Origin: Gammaproteobacteria bacterium
GTDB taxonomy: Bacteria > Pseudomonadota > Gammaproteobacteria > SZUA-140
Reading direction: 5' to 3'
NCBI GenBank assembly: GCA_021648525.1
Contig: JAKISP010000006.1
Span: forward strand, 19,476 to 83,475
DNA: 64,000 bases
The notes under the pieces were generated by a model. The model did no database searches. It was not told the DNA's origin and saw nothing but the letters and a program-made list of their open reading frames with translations. Both the position numbers and the translations under genes were made by a program. Positions 7,692 to 17,346 of the stretch are shown piece after piece; positions within the stretch are counted from its first letter, which is position 1, and each line of letters opens with the position of its first letter.

Positions 7692-9755
7692 TTGCAGTTG
7701 ATAAAGTATTTTCACAGGGGATACCGTTATACATGGAATGGGGCGCTTTGCACTGCATTGTTGATTGCATTCGCCTGTTTTTCAACCATTTCTGTGGCGA
7801 AAAATATTACCCTTAATCTTAAGGATGCAGATATCAGTGCGGTGATCAGCACGGTATCTGAGGCGACCGGCAAAAATTTTATTGTTGATCCTCGGGTAAA
7901 GGGCAAAGTGACGATTATTTCCTCTCACCCAATGGCAAGCGAAGAGCTTTATAGCGTTTTTTTGTCGATCCTGGAAGTTCATGGTTTTTCAGCGGTACCG
8001 AGTGGCAATGTGATTAAAATTTTGCCTGACGCGAGCGCGAAACAAAAAGCGATGCCGCTAGCGGATGATGATTCGCCAGGTGCTGGTGATCAGATCGTCA
8101 CGCGCGTGATTACCTTGCGGAATGTCTCCGCCTCTCAGTTGGTGCCCATTCTGCGCCCACTGGTGCCACAGCAAGGACATCTTGCTGCCTACGTGCCAGC
8201 AAATATCCTGATCATCTCTGATCGAGCCGCTAATATTGCGCGCTTGATGAATATCATTGGGCGTATTGATACCCCAAGCAATGATGAAATCGAGATTATC
8301 CAGCTAGAACATGCCTCGGCTGCTGAAGTGGTGCGTATTATGACGTCGCTGGAGCAGAAAGGAAAAGGAAAGGGAAAGGGAATTGGGGCCTCTACGGGTG
8401 GCGCGCCTATTTTGATTGCCGATGAGCGCACCAATAGTATTTTGGTGGGCGGTGGTAAATCTGGACGCTTACGGATTAAAGCCATTATTTCGCATCTCGA
8501 CACACCACTGGAGAGCGGAGGCAATACGCGTGTGATCTATCTCAAGTACGCGAAGGCTGAGGATATGGTCAAGGTATTGACGGGCGTTAGTAAAAGTGTT
8601 GAAAAACAGGGCAAAGGCAAGGGTAAGGGCAAGGGCGCGGCCAGCAGAGTATCAGTTGATATCCAGGCCGACGAAGCGACTAATGCGCTAGTGATCACCG
8701 CGCCGCCAGACCACTTTCGCTCACTGGAATCAGTCATCAGGCAGCTTGATATACGCCGCGCACAGGTATTGATTGAAACGGTCATTGCCGAAGTTTCCGA
8801 AGACCTGAGTGCGGAGCTAGGGGTTCAGTGGATATTTGATGGTACCCCTGGCCGCGAAGGGCCTGTTGGGATGGTTAATTTTGGCTCGGGTTCTGGTGGC
8901 AGTATCGCGGAGATTGGTGCGGCAGCTGCGGCTGGCATTGCACCAGCGGCGGGCAATGGTGTGCTGGTGGGGTTGGGCAGGTTTAACTCGAATACACTCA
9001 ACTTTGCCGCGGTATTAAGGACGCTAAAGGGGGACGCCACGACGAACATTCTATCGACCCCAACCCTGGTAACGATGGATAATGAAGAAGCCGAAATTGT
9101 GGTTGGGCAGACCGTCCCGTTTATTACCGGTGCATTTACACCCCCTGGCGGCTCTGCTACGCCATCCAATCCTTTCCAGACGATTAAACGAGAAAACGTC
9201 GGCATTACCCTTAAAGTAAAACCGCAGATTAACGAAGGTAATGCAGTGCAGCTAGAGATTGAACAGACGATTGACAGTATCAGTTCAAGTGCGGTGGGTG
9301 CGGTGGATCTGATTACCAATACCCGTTTAATTAAAACCAATGTGATTGTTAACGATGGGCAGATGATTGTGCTTGGCGGGCTGATTAATGATGAGGTGCG
9401 TGAGTCGGTACAAAAAGTGCCGTTACTGGGTGATATCCCACTGCTGGGTTGGCTTTTCAGCCACAAGAGCTCCAGCAAGGTTAAACAGAACCTGATGATT
9501 TTTTTGCATCCGACAATCATTCGAGACGCGGCAATGACTTCGCGTCTAACAAACAGTAAATACAACTATCAGCGGGCACAGCAGATGGAAGTACGAGAAA
9601 GGGGTTTGTTAATGCTGCCAAAAGAGGCCTCGCCAGTGATGCCAACGATGCGTGAAGCGCTGGCATTGCCGCCCGAGTTTGATATGCAAACGATGTCGGG
9701 TGATGGCAACACCGAGCCAGCGCTGCCGGGTAGTGGCAGTGTCGCCGTTGAGTAA
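7692..9755 (+). CDS. gspD: Type II secretion secretin GspD
   Basis: Outer-membrane channel, 687 residues. A signal peptide (cleavage near residue 36) is followed by periplasmic N0 to N3 domains (NITLNLKDADISAVI at the start of N0) and the C-terminal secretin domain with the signature VPLLGDIPLLGWLF near residue 575. The start is a TTG at 7692 with GAGAAG 5 bases upstream. Oddly, two loops of the N-domains contain Lys-Gly runs (about residues 222-228 and 305-313), encoded by simple repeats at 8356-8385 and 8606-8636. A gap of 132 bp separates it from gspC. Confidence 0.95.
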   Translation: MQLIKYFHRGYRYTWNGALCTALLIAFACFSTISVAKNITLNLKDADISAVISTVSEATGKNFIVDPRVKGKVTIISSHPMASEELYSVFLSILEVHGFSAVPSGNVIKILPDASAKQKAMPLADDDSPGAGDQIVTRVITLRNVSASQLVPILRPLVPQQGHLAAYVPANILIISDRAANIARLMNIIGRIDTPSNDEIEIIQLEHASAAEVVRIMTSLEQKGKGKGKGIGASTGGAPILIADERTNSILVGGGKSGRLRIKAIISHLDTPLESGGNTRVIYLKYAKAEDMVKVLTGVSKSVEKQGKGKGKGKGAASRVSVDIQADEATNALVITAPPDHFRSLESVIRQLDIRRAQVLIETVIAEVSEDLSAELGVQWIFDGTPGREGPVGMVNFGSGSGGSIAEIGAAAAAGIAPAAGNGVLVGLGRFNSNTLNFAAVLRTLKGDATTNILSTPTLVTMDNEEAEIVVGQTVPFITGAFTPPGGSATPSNPFQTIKRENVGITLKVKPQINEGNAVQLEIEQTIDSISSSAVGAVDLITNTRLIKTNVIVNDGQMIVLGGLINDEVRESVQKVPLLGDIPLLGWLFSHKSSSKVKQNLMIFLHPTIIRDAAMTSRLTNSKYNYQRAQQMEVRERGLLMLPKEASPVMPTMREALALPPEFDMQTMSGDGNTEPALPGSGSVAVE

Positions 9756-11328
9756 TCTTAATGAGTCGGTGGCTGAGGTAACCTCATTAGACGTCACCTC
9801 TCCATCTCCGGACAAAGCAGCGGAAGCAGCTATTGATAACAATTCCGAAACAGTCGTTGCACAACGCCCGCCATTCAACTTTGCAAAACGCCATGGTGTG
9901 CTGGTGAGTGAAATTGGTCGTGACCATTCTCTGTTGTCGTGTCGCGAAAATGTCACCGCACAGGCGCTGGCGGAGACGCGTCGTTTTCTCAGGATGCCAC
10001 TCAAGATTGAAGCACTGATTGATGCGGAAGATTTCGACACCCTGATTCAAAAATCCTATGCCAGTGATGGTTCTAATTCGATGCAGTCGATGGGTGACCT
10101 GGGTGATGAACTGGATCTCTCCAGTATTGCGCAGGCGATGCCAGAACCAGAAGATCTGCTGGAGACGCAAGACGACGCGCCGATCATCCGGCTGATTAAT
10201 GCGCTGCTGACAGAGGCCATTAAAGAGAATGCCTCTGATATTCATATCGAACCCTATGAAAGCCGCATGGTGGTGCGTTTTCGTGTTGATGGCGTATTGC
10301 GCGAAGTACTTGAGCCTGCGCGCGTGATTGCACCGCTATTGGTATCACGTGTCAAGGTGATGGCCAAACTCGATATTGCCGAAAAACGGCTGCCACAGGA
10401 TGGCCGTATCTCATTACGTATCGCTGGGCGCTCGGTTGATGTGCGTGTTTCGACACTGCCCTCTGGCCACGGTGAGCGGGTGGTGTTACGTCTGCTCGAT
10501 AAGCAGGCGGGCAGTCTCGATCTCGATCATCTCGGCATGGAGCCGGGTGAACGGGAGATTATGGATGGCATCATCCACAAGCCACACGGCATTATTTTGG
10601 TAACGGGTCCGACCGGTTCCGGTAAGACGACGACACTCTATGCGGTGTTGTCGCGGCTCAACAATAAAGACCGCAATATTATGACGGTTGAAGACCCGAT
10701 TGAATATTACCTCGATGGTGTTAGTCAGACACAGGTGCAGACGAAGGTCGATATGACGTTTTCGCGTGGGCTGCGGGCGATCCTGCGACAGGACCCGGAT
10801 GTGGTGATGGTGGGCGAGATTCGGGATCTGGAGACCGCTGAAATTGCGGTACAGGCAAGTCTAACGGGCCATTTGGTGTTGTCGACACTGCATACTAATA
10901 CCGCAATTGGTTCGGTTACGCGGCTGCGAGACATGGGTGTCGAACCCTTTCTGCTCTCCTCAAGCCTGATTGGGGTACTGGCACAGCGACTGGTGCGCAA
11001 GCTCTGTCCTGACTGCAAGCGTCCCTATTTAGCCGGCAAAAAAGATTGCGAAAGGCTAGGTGTTTCCGATCAGTCCCCGCCCACACTTTACAGCCCGGAT
11101 GGCTGCAAAAAATGCAATTTCAATGGTTATAAAGGTCGTGTGGGGATCTTTGAGTTGATTGATGTTGATGAGACCACACGCACTATGATTCATGATGGCT
11201 CGGCTGAACATCAGCTCGAACAACATGCCCGCACCCGAACGCATAGTATTTTTCAGGATGGCGCGCGTCGTGTGCTCGCTGGTGAAACCTCGTTTGAAGA
11301 GGTGCTGCGCGTTACTTATGAAGAGTAG
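9739..11328 (+). CDS. gspE: Type II secretion ATPase GspE
   Basis: Cytoplasmic AAA-type ATPase that powers pseudopilus assembly. From the GTG at 9739 it is 529 residues. The N-terminal domain contacts GspL; Walker A GPTGSGKTT is near residue 290, followed by the Asp box and Walker B (DPDVVMVGEIRD). A zinc-binding CPDC...CKKC module occupies about 423-458, typical of GspE/PilB. The reading frame is open further upstream within gspD, so the start is uncertain: GTG 9739 gives a 17-base overlap with gspD, TTG 9748 a shorter one. Confidence 0.95.
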   Translation: MSPLSNLNESVAEVTSLDVTSPSPDKAAEAAIDNNSETVVAQRPPFNFAKRHGVLVSEIGRDHSLLSCRENVTAQALAETRRFLRMPLKIEALIDAEDFDTLIQKSYASDGSNSMQSMGDLGDELDLSSIAQAMPEPEDLLETQDDAPIIRLINALLTEAIKENASDIHIEPYESRMVVRFRVDGVLREVLEPARVIAPLLVSRVKVMAKLDIAEKRLPQDGRISLRIAGRSVDVRVSTLPSGHGERVVLRLLDKQAGSLDLDHLGMEPGEREIMDGIIHKPHGIILVTGPTGSGKTTTLYAVLSRLNNKDRNIMTVEDPIEYYLDGVSQTQVQTKVDMTFSRGLRAILRQDPDVVMVGEIRDLETAEIAVQASLTGHLVLSTLHTNTAIGSVTRLRDMGVEPFLLSSSLIGVLAQRLVRKLCPDCKRPYLAGKKDCERLGVSDQSPPTLYSPDGCKKCNFNGYKGRVGIFELIDVDETTRTMIHDGSAEHQLEQHARTRTHSIFQDGARRVLAGETSFEEVLRVTYEE

Positions 11329-11341
11329 GTGCGAATAGCTC

Positions 11342-12559
11342 GTGGGTGCTTTTGAATACAAAGCGCTGGATAGTGGCGGCCGTGAACGCAAAGGGGTGCT
11401 CGAAGGCGATACCGCGCGTCAGGTGCGTCAGCAACTGCGTGATCAGGGGATGGCGCCACTTGATGTGGTCGAAGTGGCACAGCGAGAAAAGCGTTCGGCA
11501 GGAAGCTCGGCTTCATTCCAGCGTGGTATCAACGCCACTGACCTTGCGCTAATTACCCGCCAGCTATCGACACTCGTTCAGTCAGGTCTACCGATCGAAG
11601 AGGCACTGCGCGCAGTCTCGCAACAGTGCGAAAAGCCACGTCTCAAAAGTATGTTGGTTGGAGTGCGTTCTAGGGTGATGGAAGGTCATACGCTGGCGAC
11701 CGCACTGGGTGATTTCCCGCATGTCTTTACCGATCTTTACCGCGCCACGGTAGCTGCGGGTGAGCAGTCTGGCCATCTTGACGTGGTGCTAGACCGGCTT
11801 GCCGACTACACAGAGACGCGTCAGCAAATGCGCCAGGAGATAATGCAGGCATTGATTTATCCAGTGGTGCTGGTTGTGGTGTCGATTCTCGTGGTGAGTT
11901 TGTTGCTTGCGTTTGTCGTACCAGAAGTCGTTAAGGTGTTTGATGATATGGGGCAGGAACTGCCAACGTTGACGGTGGTCATGATTGCTGCCAGTGATTT
12001 TATTCGTGAATCTGGCCTGTTGTTATTGGCTGTGATCGTGGTGCTGTTTGTTATTATGAAGGCAGTTTTGCGCAAGCCGGGGCCAAAGCGCTGGTCTCAT
12101 CATTTACAACTGAAAATACCGCTGATCTCTAAATTGGTTCGCGGTGCCAATGCGGCACGTTTTGCACGCACGCTGAGTATTTTGAGTCAGAGTGGTGTGC
12201 CGGTGCTGGAGGCGTTACGCATTGCGGAGCAGGTCGTTTCCAATATTCCGATGCGTAGCGCGGTGGAGATGGCGGCAAAACATGTGAGTGAAGGTGCTAG
12301 TATGCACAAGGCACTAGAAAAGAGTGGTTATTTTCCGCCGATGACCATACATCTCATTGCAAGTGGCGAAAGCAGCGGTAAACTTGATGAGATGCTGGCG
12401 CGAGCGGCCGATAGTCAGGAGCTGGAACTCAATGCTGTCATGAAGATAGTGATGGGCGTGTTTGGCCCGATAATCATTCTGGTGATGGGCGGTGCTGTCA
12501 TGTTGATCATTCTCGCAATCCTGCTGCCAATCTTTAACATGAATGAGTTAATGATTTAA
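11342..12559 (+). CDS. gspF: Type II secretion inner-membrane platform protein GspF
   Basis: Polytopic platform protein of 405 residues with the two tandem T2SF domains of the family and three membrane segments (about 170-195, 220-242 and a long hydrophobic C-terminus near 375-400). The start is GTG at 11342, giving MGAFEYKALDSGGRE, the usual GspF beginning. It follows gspE by 13 bases and ends 50 bases before gspG. Confidence 0.95.
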   Translation: MGAFEYKALDSGGRERKGVLEGDTARQVRQQLRDQGMAPLDVVEVAQREKRSAGSSASFQRGINATDLALITRQLSTLVQSGLPIEEALRAVSQQCEKPRLKSMLVGVRSRVMEGHTLATALGDFPHVFTDLYRATVAAGEQSGHLDVVLDRLADYTETRQQMRQEIMQALIYPVVLVVVSILVVSLLLAFVVPEVVKVFDDMGQELPTLTVVMIAASDFIRESGLLLLAVIVVLFVIMKAVLRKPGPKRWSHHLQLKIPLISKLVRGANAARFARTLSILSQSGVPVLEALRIAEQVVSNIPMRSAVEMAAKHVSEGASMHKALEKSGYFPPMTIHLIASGESSGKLDEMLARAADSQELELNAVMKIVMGVFGPIIILVMGGAVMLIILAILLPIFNMNELMI

Positions 12560-12609
12560 TGGCGCGGTGACTTCGAACCCAATAAGTAAAGAGAGACAGG
12601 AATATATAG

Positions 12610-13023
12610 ATGAAAATATCAACATACAACAGACGCAGGGCAAACCGTGGTTTTACCCTGATTGAAGTACTGGTGGTGATTGTTATCCTCGGTATTCTCG
12701 CATCGTTTGTGGTGCCTAACATAATGGATAAGCCGGGGCAGGCGAAGATCACTAAGGCCAAGTCTGACGTGCGTGCGATTGAAAGTGCATTGAATATGTA
12801 CAAGCTTGCAAACCATGATTATCCTGGTACCGATGAAGGGTTGGAGGCGCTGGTTGGTAATGAGTTACCACGTCTGCCGACAGATCCTTGGGATAACGCT
12901 TATTTCTACCTTAACCCAGGACAAAATGGCGTGATTGATATCTATTCACTGGGGCGTGATGGTGCGCAGGGTGGTGAAGGTGAGGATGCTGATATTGGTA
13001 ACTGGAATCTCAGCGGCGATTAA
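12610..13023 (+). CDS. gspG: Major pseudopilin GspG
   Basis: Main subunit of the type II secretion pseudopilus, 137 residues. The prepilin peptidase site is G14/F15 in RGFTLIEV, with Glu at mature position 5 and a hydrophobic helix after it. The C-terminal domain has YPGTDEGLEAL and the WDNAYFYLNPG segment, typical of GspG with its calcium-binding loop. The processing peptidase (GspO/PilD) is not in this window. Confidence 0.95.
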   Translation: MKISTYNRRRANRGFTLIEVLVVIVILGILASFVVPNIMDKPGQAKITKAKSDVRAIESALNMYKLANHDYPGTDEGLEALVGNELPRLPTDPWDNAYFYLNPGQNGVIDIYSLGRDGAQGGEGEDADIGNWNLSGD

Positions 13024-13038
13024 GCCTTACGCCAACTC

Positions 13039-13596
13039 ATGAAGAAATTACCCGCATTCAGCTGCAGTCGCCGACGCACGGCGGGTTTTACCTTGATCGA
13101 GCTGATGGTGGTGGCGTTGATCATCGGCATCACCCTCACCTTTGTGGTGGTGGGGTTTGATCGTGATGTGGATGATGAGGTTCAAACCGAGGCGCAACGC
13201 CTCGCTGCGTTAGTCACATTGGCGGCGCAGGAGTCGGTGCTGCACTCCAGAGAGCATGCGCTGGAGTTTGGCTATGATAGCTATCAATTTCTTATATTAA
13301 ATAATGGAGGCCAGTGGCAGCTGCCTGCGGAAGATGCCATGTTACGCAAGCGAAAATTGCCCGAGGGTATTTACCTGGAACTTTACCAGGAAGGGCATGA
13401 GTTTGCATTTGAAAAAGAAATTGAGGCTTCATCAGAGAGTGACGAGGAAGAGGCGCAAACGATTGGACCACGAGTCTATATGTTGTCGAGTGGTGAGATG
13501 ACCCCTTTCGAAGCAGAACTACGCCATGAAGATGGCGAGGTGCGCTTTGTGGTGAAGGCTGGCATTACCGGCAAGGTTAAGATTGAGCAGGAGTGA
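13039..13596 (+). CDS. gspH: Minor pseudopilin GspH
   Basis: 185 residues with a basic leader and the cleavage motif AGFTLIELMVVALIIGI (cleavage after Gly16). The body is a GspH-type beta-rich domain with an acidic insert (EASSESDEEEAQ) around residues 132-143. Its stop TGA shares one base with the ATG of gspI, consistent with translational coupling. Confidence 0.88.
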   Translation: MKKLPAFSCSRRRTAGFTLIELMVVALIIGITLTFVVVGFDRDVDDEVQTEAQRLAALVTLAAQESVLHSREHALEFGYDSYQFLILNNGGQWQLPAEDAMLRKRKLPEGIYLELYQEGHEFAFEKEIEASSESDEEEAQTIGPRVYMLSSGEMTPFEAELRHEDGEVRFVVKAGITGKVKIEQE

Positions 13597-13991
13597 TGAA
13601 GACACACCGCTATCAATTGCGATTAAAACGCGCGCGTGGATTCACGCTATTAGAGGTGATGGTGGCGCTGACGGTGATTGCGATTGGCCTCGGTGCGGTG
13701 ATTACCGAGGCGAGCCGCAACATTAGTAACGCCACATTGCTGGAAGCTAAGACGTTGGCTCACTGGGTTGCGACCAATAAGGTGGTTGAGATGCAGGTGG
13801 CCAATGCGTGGCCGAGTGCTGGTGAAGAGTCGGACGATGTCGAGATGGCCGGGCGCGACTGGTACTGGACCATGATCGTGATCGATACCCCGGATGAGCG
13901 CATCAAACGGATGGATGTGGAAGTGCGTACCGATTCGGGTAGTGAAAGGCCGGTCGTGAAGGTGATCGCTTATCTGGGTAGGCCAATATAA
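13596..13991 (+). CDS. gspI: Minor pseudopilin GspI
   Basis: 131 residues; prepilin motif RGFTLLEVMVAL with cleavage after Gly15. It is one of the tip-complex pseudopilins that, with GspJ and GspK, initiate the pseudopilus. ATG 13596 is preferred to the GTG one codon earlier because it forms the usual TGATG overlap with gspH. The TAA stop overlaps the ATG of gspJ. Confidence 0.9.
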   Translation: MKTHRYQLRLKRARGFTLLEVMVALTVIAIGLGAVITEASRNISNATLLEAKTLAHWVATNKVVEMQVANAWPSAGEESDDVEMAGRDWYWTMIVIDTPDERIKRMDVEVRTDSGSERPVVKVIAYLGRPI

Positions 13992-14605
13992 TGTGGCGGC
14001 GCAGCGCAGGCTTTACTCTGATAGAGCTATTGGTCGCAATGTCGATCTTTGCGATGGTGGCATTGATGGCCTATAGCGGACTGGATATTGTGATGAAGGC
14101 AGGCAAACAGGGCGATGCTCATGCCGTTAAGCTGGCCGCATTACAGACTGCATTTGCGATCCTTGAACGCGATATTGAGCAGGCGGTGAATCGTTCCATA
14201 CGTAATAGTTTTGGTGATAATCAGCCAGCGATGGAGGGCGATGAAGAGGTGATAGAGTTTACCCGCACCGGGCGGCGTAATCCAGGTGGTTTTAGTCGTA
14301 GTAACCTACAGCGTATCGCCTATGGTATTGAGGACGAACAGTTGATGCGTGCAAGTTGGCAGGTGCTGGATCGAGCGCAGGATAGTGAATTTGTTTCTGG
14401 GCCGCTATTTGAAGAGGTTGAATCAATAAAGTTTAGCTACCTTGATGATCAATTAGAGTGGCACAACAGATGGCCAGTGCAAAATCTAACACAGGCAGCA
14501 GCCCCGTCGCCGGGTCTACCCAGGGCAATTGAGTTGATTATTGAAAGTGAGCAGTGGGGCAAGATTCGGCGGGTCTTTCGTGTGGCGGGGGTTCCGCCAC
14601 CATGA
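13991..14605 (+). CDS. gspJ: Minor pseudopilin GspJ
   Basis: 204 residues with a very short leader (MWRRSAG) and the motif FTLIELLVAMSIFAMVALMAYSGL, where Ala and Tyr residues follow the hydrophobic stretch as in GspJ. It includes the characteristic AILERDIEQAVNRSIRN helix. The start shares a base with the gspI stop, so translation is probably coupled. Confidence 0.9.
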   Translation: MWRRSAGFTLIELLVAMSIFAMVALMAYSGLDIVMKAGKQGDAHAVKLAALQTAFAILERDIEQAVNRSIRNSFGDNQPAMEGDEEVIEFTRTGRRNPGGFSRSNLQRIAYGIEDEQLMRASWQVLDRAQDSEFVSGPLFEEVESIKFSYLDDQLEWHNRWPVQNLTQAAAPSPGLPRAIELIIESEQWGKIRRVFRVAGVPPP

Positions 14606-14648
14606 TGCCTGTACTGCAAAGCTTTAGCTGTGTTGAGATCTATTCGTA

Positions 14649-15617
14649 ATGAAGCGAAGACAAAATCAGTCAGGTGCCGCCTTAATCACCGCAATCTTAA
14701 TCACCGCAATTGCGACGATTGCAGCAGTGTCGATGGCATCACGTCAGCACCTTGATATTCGGCGTACTACTAACGTGATCGAAGCTTCGCAGGCCTATCT
14801 GTTTGCATTGGGTGCCGAAGAGTGGGGCAAACAGTTATTGGTGCGAGATCGTTTAAATAATCAGATTGATCATCTGGAGGAGGATTGGGCGACGATGCTG
14901 CCACCGATTGATGTCGAAGGTGGACGTGTTGCAGGGCAAATCGAAGACCTGCAGGGGCGTTTTAATCTGAATAATCTGGTGATAGATCTGCCGCCAAATC
15001 CACAAGGAGGCCAGCAGGCAGTCCAGCAGGTGAGCCAGCTGGACATGGATCGCTTGCAGCGTCTGCTGAGAGGGCTTGGTCTGGATGAAAATCTTCGCTT
15101 TGCGATTCTGGACTGGATCGATGAAGATACCATCCCCAGTATTCCCGGCGGCGCAGAAGACTTTATATACCTGGGGCGTGAACTGCCTTATCGTACCCCC
15201 AATGCGAGGATGGTGAGTACCAGCGAGTTGTTGTTGATTAACGGGATCTCTCGCGAGATATACGATACGTTATCATTGCATGTCACGGTGTTGCCTGAAT
15301 ATACCGATATCAATGTTAACACTGCTAGTTCCGAAGTATTAACGGCACTATCGAGTGAGTGGATATCAGGTGATGTTGATCAATTGATTGATGCGCGTAC
15401 ACCAAATGGTTTTCAGACAGTGGGTGATTTTGTTGGTCATTCTGCTGTTGCTGGGAAGCTGAGTGGTAATCAAGGCCTCAGTGTAGAGACAAATTACTTT
15501 ATAATAAACGCCGAGTCAGAATTTGGGCGGGGCCGGACAAGTCTGTATAGTTTGGTAGTGAGAGATCAGAATGGGGAAGTGAGAGTAGCAATGCGCGCAC
15601 AGAGTAAAGGTTACTAA
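14649..15617 (+). CDS. gspK: Pseudopilin GspK
   Basis: 322 residues. The leader MKRRQNQSG precedes AALITAILITAIA. As in other GspK proteins, the usual Glu at mature position 5 is missing (Thr here), consistent with its place at the pseudopilus tip. The large helical domain with NVNTASSEVLTAL (helix-hairpin-helix-like) is typical. A 43-base gap separates it from gspJ, and it ends in a one-base overlap with gspL. Confidence 0.92.
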   Translation: MKRRQNQSGAALITAILITAIATIAAVSMASRQHLDIRRTTNVIEASQAYLFALGAEEWGKQLLVRDRLNNQIDHLEEDWATMLPPIDVEGGRVAGQIEDLQGRFNLNNLVIDLPPNPQGGQQAVQQVSQLDMDRLQRLLRGLGLDENLRFAILDWIDEDTIPSIPGGAEDFIYLGRELPYRTPNARMVSTSELLLINGISREIYDTLSLHVTVLPEYTDINVNTASSEVLTALSSEWISGDVDQLIDARTPNGFQTVGDFVGHSAVAGKLSGNQGLSVETNYFIINAESEFGRGRTSLYSLVVRDQNGEVRVAMRAQSKGY

Positions 15618-16864
15618 TGCAGTCAAAGCTTTATATCAGGCTGACGAGTGACAGTGCACCTGCGCTGCGTACACTGCTGGTCGCGGAAGATGGCACATAT
15701 GCAGCGTCACAGGAGACCGCATTAAGTGAGCTTGCCGCACTGGCGAGTGGTTGTCGGGTGATTGTGATTGTACCCGCAACCGAGTTATCGCTAATGTCGG
15801 CTGCGGTACCGAGCCGCAACCGCCAGCGCATTCTGAGCGCGGTGCCCTATATCCTTGAAGACCAACTGGCGAGCGATGTTGAACAGCTCCATTTTGTGAT
15901 CGGTTCACCCGATGCTGCCGGGCAGGTAGCCACCGTGGTGGTCGAGCATCAAAAAATGGTGCAGTGGCTTGAGTTGCTACGCACCAATGGTGTTGAGCCA
16001 CATATGATTGTTGCCGACCTCTGCTGTCTGCCTGTTTCTGAGACGCCGCAGTGGACACTGTTGTTAGAGGGTAACACCGCATTACTGAGCACAGGTCATA
16101 ACCGGGGCTTCGCGCTGGATCGTGATAACCTGATGTTGATGCTGCGCAGTGCGCTGCAAGCGTGTGAACAAGCGGCGGATGCACCGGAGCAATTACGCCT
16201 GATGAGTAGTGCTGGGTCGGCTGACGATTTGGCGCTGGTTGAAGCGTTGAGTGAGTTTGATCTCATCATCAGCCGTGAAGATGAAGCCGTCGATGCGCTG
16301 GCCCTGTTTGCGCAGGGGCTAGATGAAAAGCAGACCTTGAATTTGCTACAGGGACAATATAGCCGCCGAGACCAGATGGGCAAACTGTTACGCCCGTGGC
16401 GTGCTGCCGCCGCAATGCTGGTGGCGTTGATACTTTTTTCGGGTGGCATGACCGTGGCCGACTATTTTGAACTGCGCGGTGAGCAGGCGGCATTGAAAAA
16501 ACATATTGAGCAGACCTATCTTGCATCCTGCCCTGGTGCAAAGCGGATCGTGAACGCAAAAGCCCAGATGACGCAGTGCCTTAAAAAATTACGCGGTGGC
16601 GGTGGGTCCAGTGATGATGGGTTATTAGTGATGCTGTCATCAGTAGGTGATGCGCTGAAAGCAGCCGGTGGGCTACAGTTGCAACGGATAAGCTATCGTA
16701 ATGGGCAGCTCGATATGGCACTAGCGATTGCCGATATTCAGGTACTTGATCAATTGAAGCAGCGGATGATTAAAGACGCCGGACTGCAGGTAGAGATTCT
16801 TTCTGCGACTTCGCGCGATAATCGTGTTGAAGCGCGTCTGCAACTAAAAGGTAAAGGGGCATGA
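15617..16864 (+). CDS. gspL: Type II secretion protein GspL
   Basis: 415 residues. The cytoplasmic actin-like domain (about 1-245), which recruits GspE, is followed by one membrane segment near residues 262-280 (AAAMLVALILFSGGMTV) and a periplasmic ferredoxin-like domain that pairs with GspM. It overlaps gspK by one base and gspM by four (ATGA). Confidence 0.9.
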   Translation: MQSKLYIRLTSDSAPALRTLLVAEDGTYAASQETALSELAALASGCRVIVIVPATELSLMSAAVPSRNRQRILSAVPYILEDQLASDVEQLHFVIGSPDAAGQVATVVVEHQKMVQWLELLRTNGVEPHMIVADLCCLPVSETPQWTLLLEGNTALLSTGHNRGFALDRDNLMLMLRSALQACEQAADAPEQLRLMSSAGSADDLALVEALSEFDLIISREDEAVDALALFAQGLDEKQTLNLLQGQYSRRDQMGKLLRPWRAAAAMLVALILFSGGMTVADYFELRGEQAALKKHIEQTYLASCPGAKRIVNAKAQMTQCLKKLRGGGGSSDDGLLVMLSSVGDALKAAGGLQLQRISYRNGQLDMALAIADIQVLDQLKQRMIKDAGLQVEILSATSRDNRVEARLQLKGKGA

Positions 16865-17346
16865 AGGCGTGGTTCGCAACACTTAGCCCTCGTGATCGCA
16901 TCATTGTCACGGGTGGTGGCGGCCTGTTAATCATGGCGTTATTGGTTGGTAGCTGGTTCTCATTTGTGGATGATGTAGAACGCATGCGCGAGGTGGTAAG
17001 TGAGCAGCGTGTGGTGAGTCAATGGATGGAATCGGCGGCCCAGGAAGCGCTGATACTGCGTAAAGGCGGTAACCAGAAACGTGTTGCGAATAGCGGCTCA
17101 TCACTCTTGTCACTGGTCGATCAAACGGCCAGGCGCAGTGGGCTGGGTAGCGCGATGACAAGGGTAGAACCGGATGGCAGCGACAAGGTGAGGATTCGTC
17201 TTGAACGAGTTAACTTCGATAAAATGATGCGCTGGCTAGAAGAGCTGCAAACAAAGCATGTGGTATCGATTGATAGCATCACCGTTGACCAGCATCAGGA
17301 TAGTGGCATGGCCAATGTGCGCCTTTCATTAAAAGGTGCAGGATGA
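16861..17346 (+). CDS. gspM: Type II secretion protein GspM
   Basis: 161 residues, bitopic: short cytoplasmic tail, membrane helix at about 18-36 (GGGLLIMALLVGSWFSFV), then a periplasmic ferredoxin-like domain with a coiled segment. The N-terminal LSPRDRIIV is a family hallmark. It is coupled to gspL and gspN by four-base overlaps. Confidence 0.9.
   Translation: MKAWFATLSPRDRIIVTGGGGLLIMALLVGSWFSFVDDVERMREVVSEQRVVSQWMESAAQEALILRKGGNQKRVANSGSSLLSLVDQTARRSGLGSAMTRVEPDGSDKVRIRLERVNFDKMMRWLEELQTKHVVSIDSITVDQHQDSGMANVRLSLKGAG

Noticed and set aside
8825..9565. Minus-strand frame of 246 codons
   Set aside because: Antisense shadow of gspD; composition is the mirror of the secretin domain.
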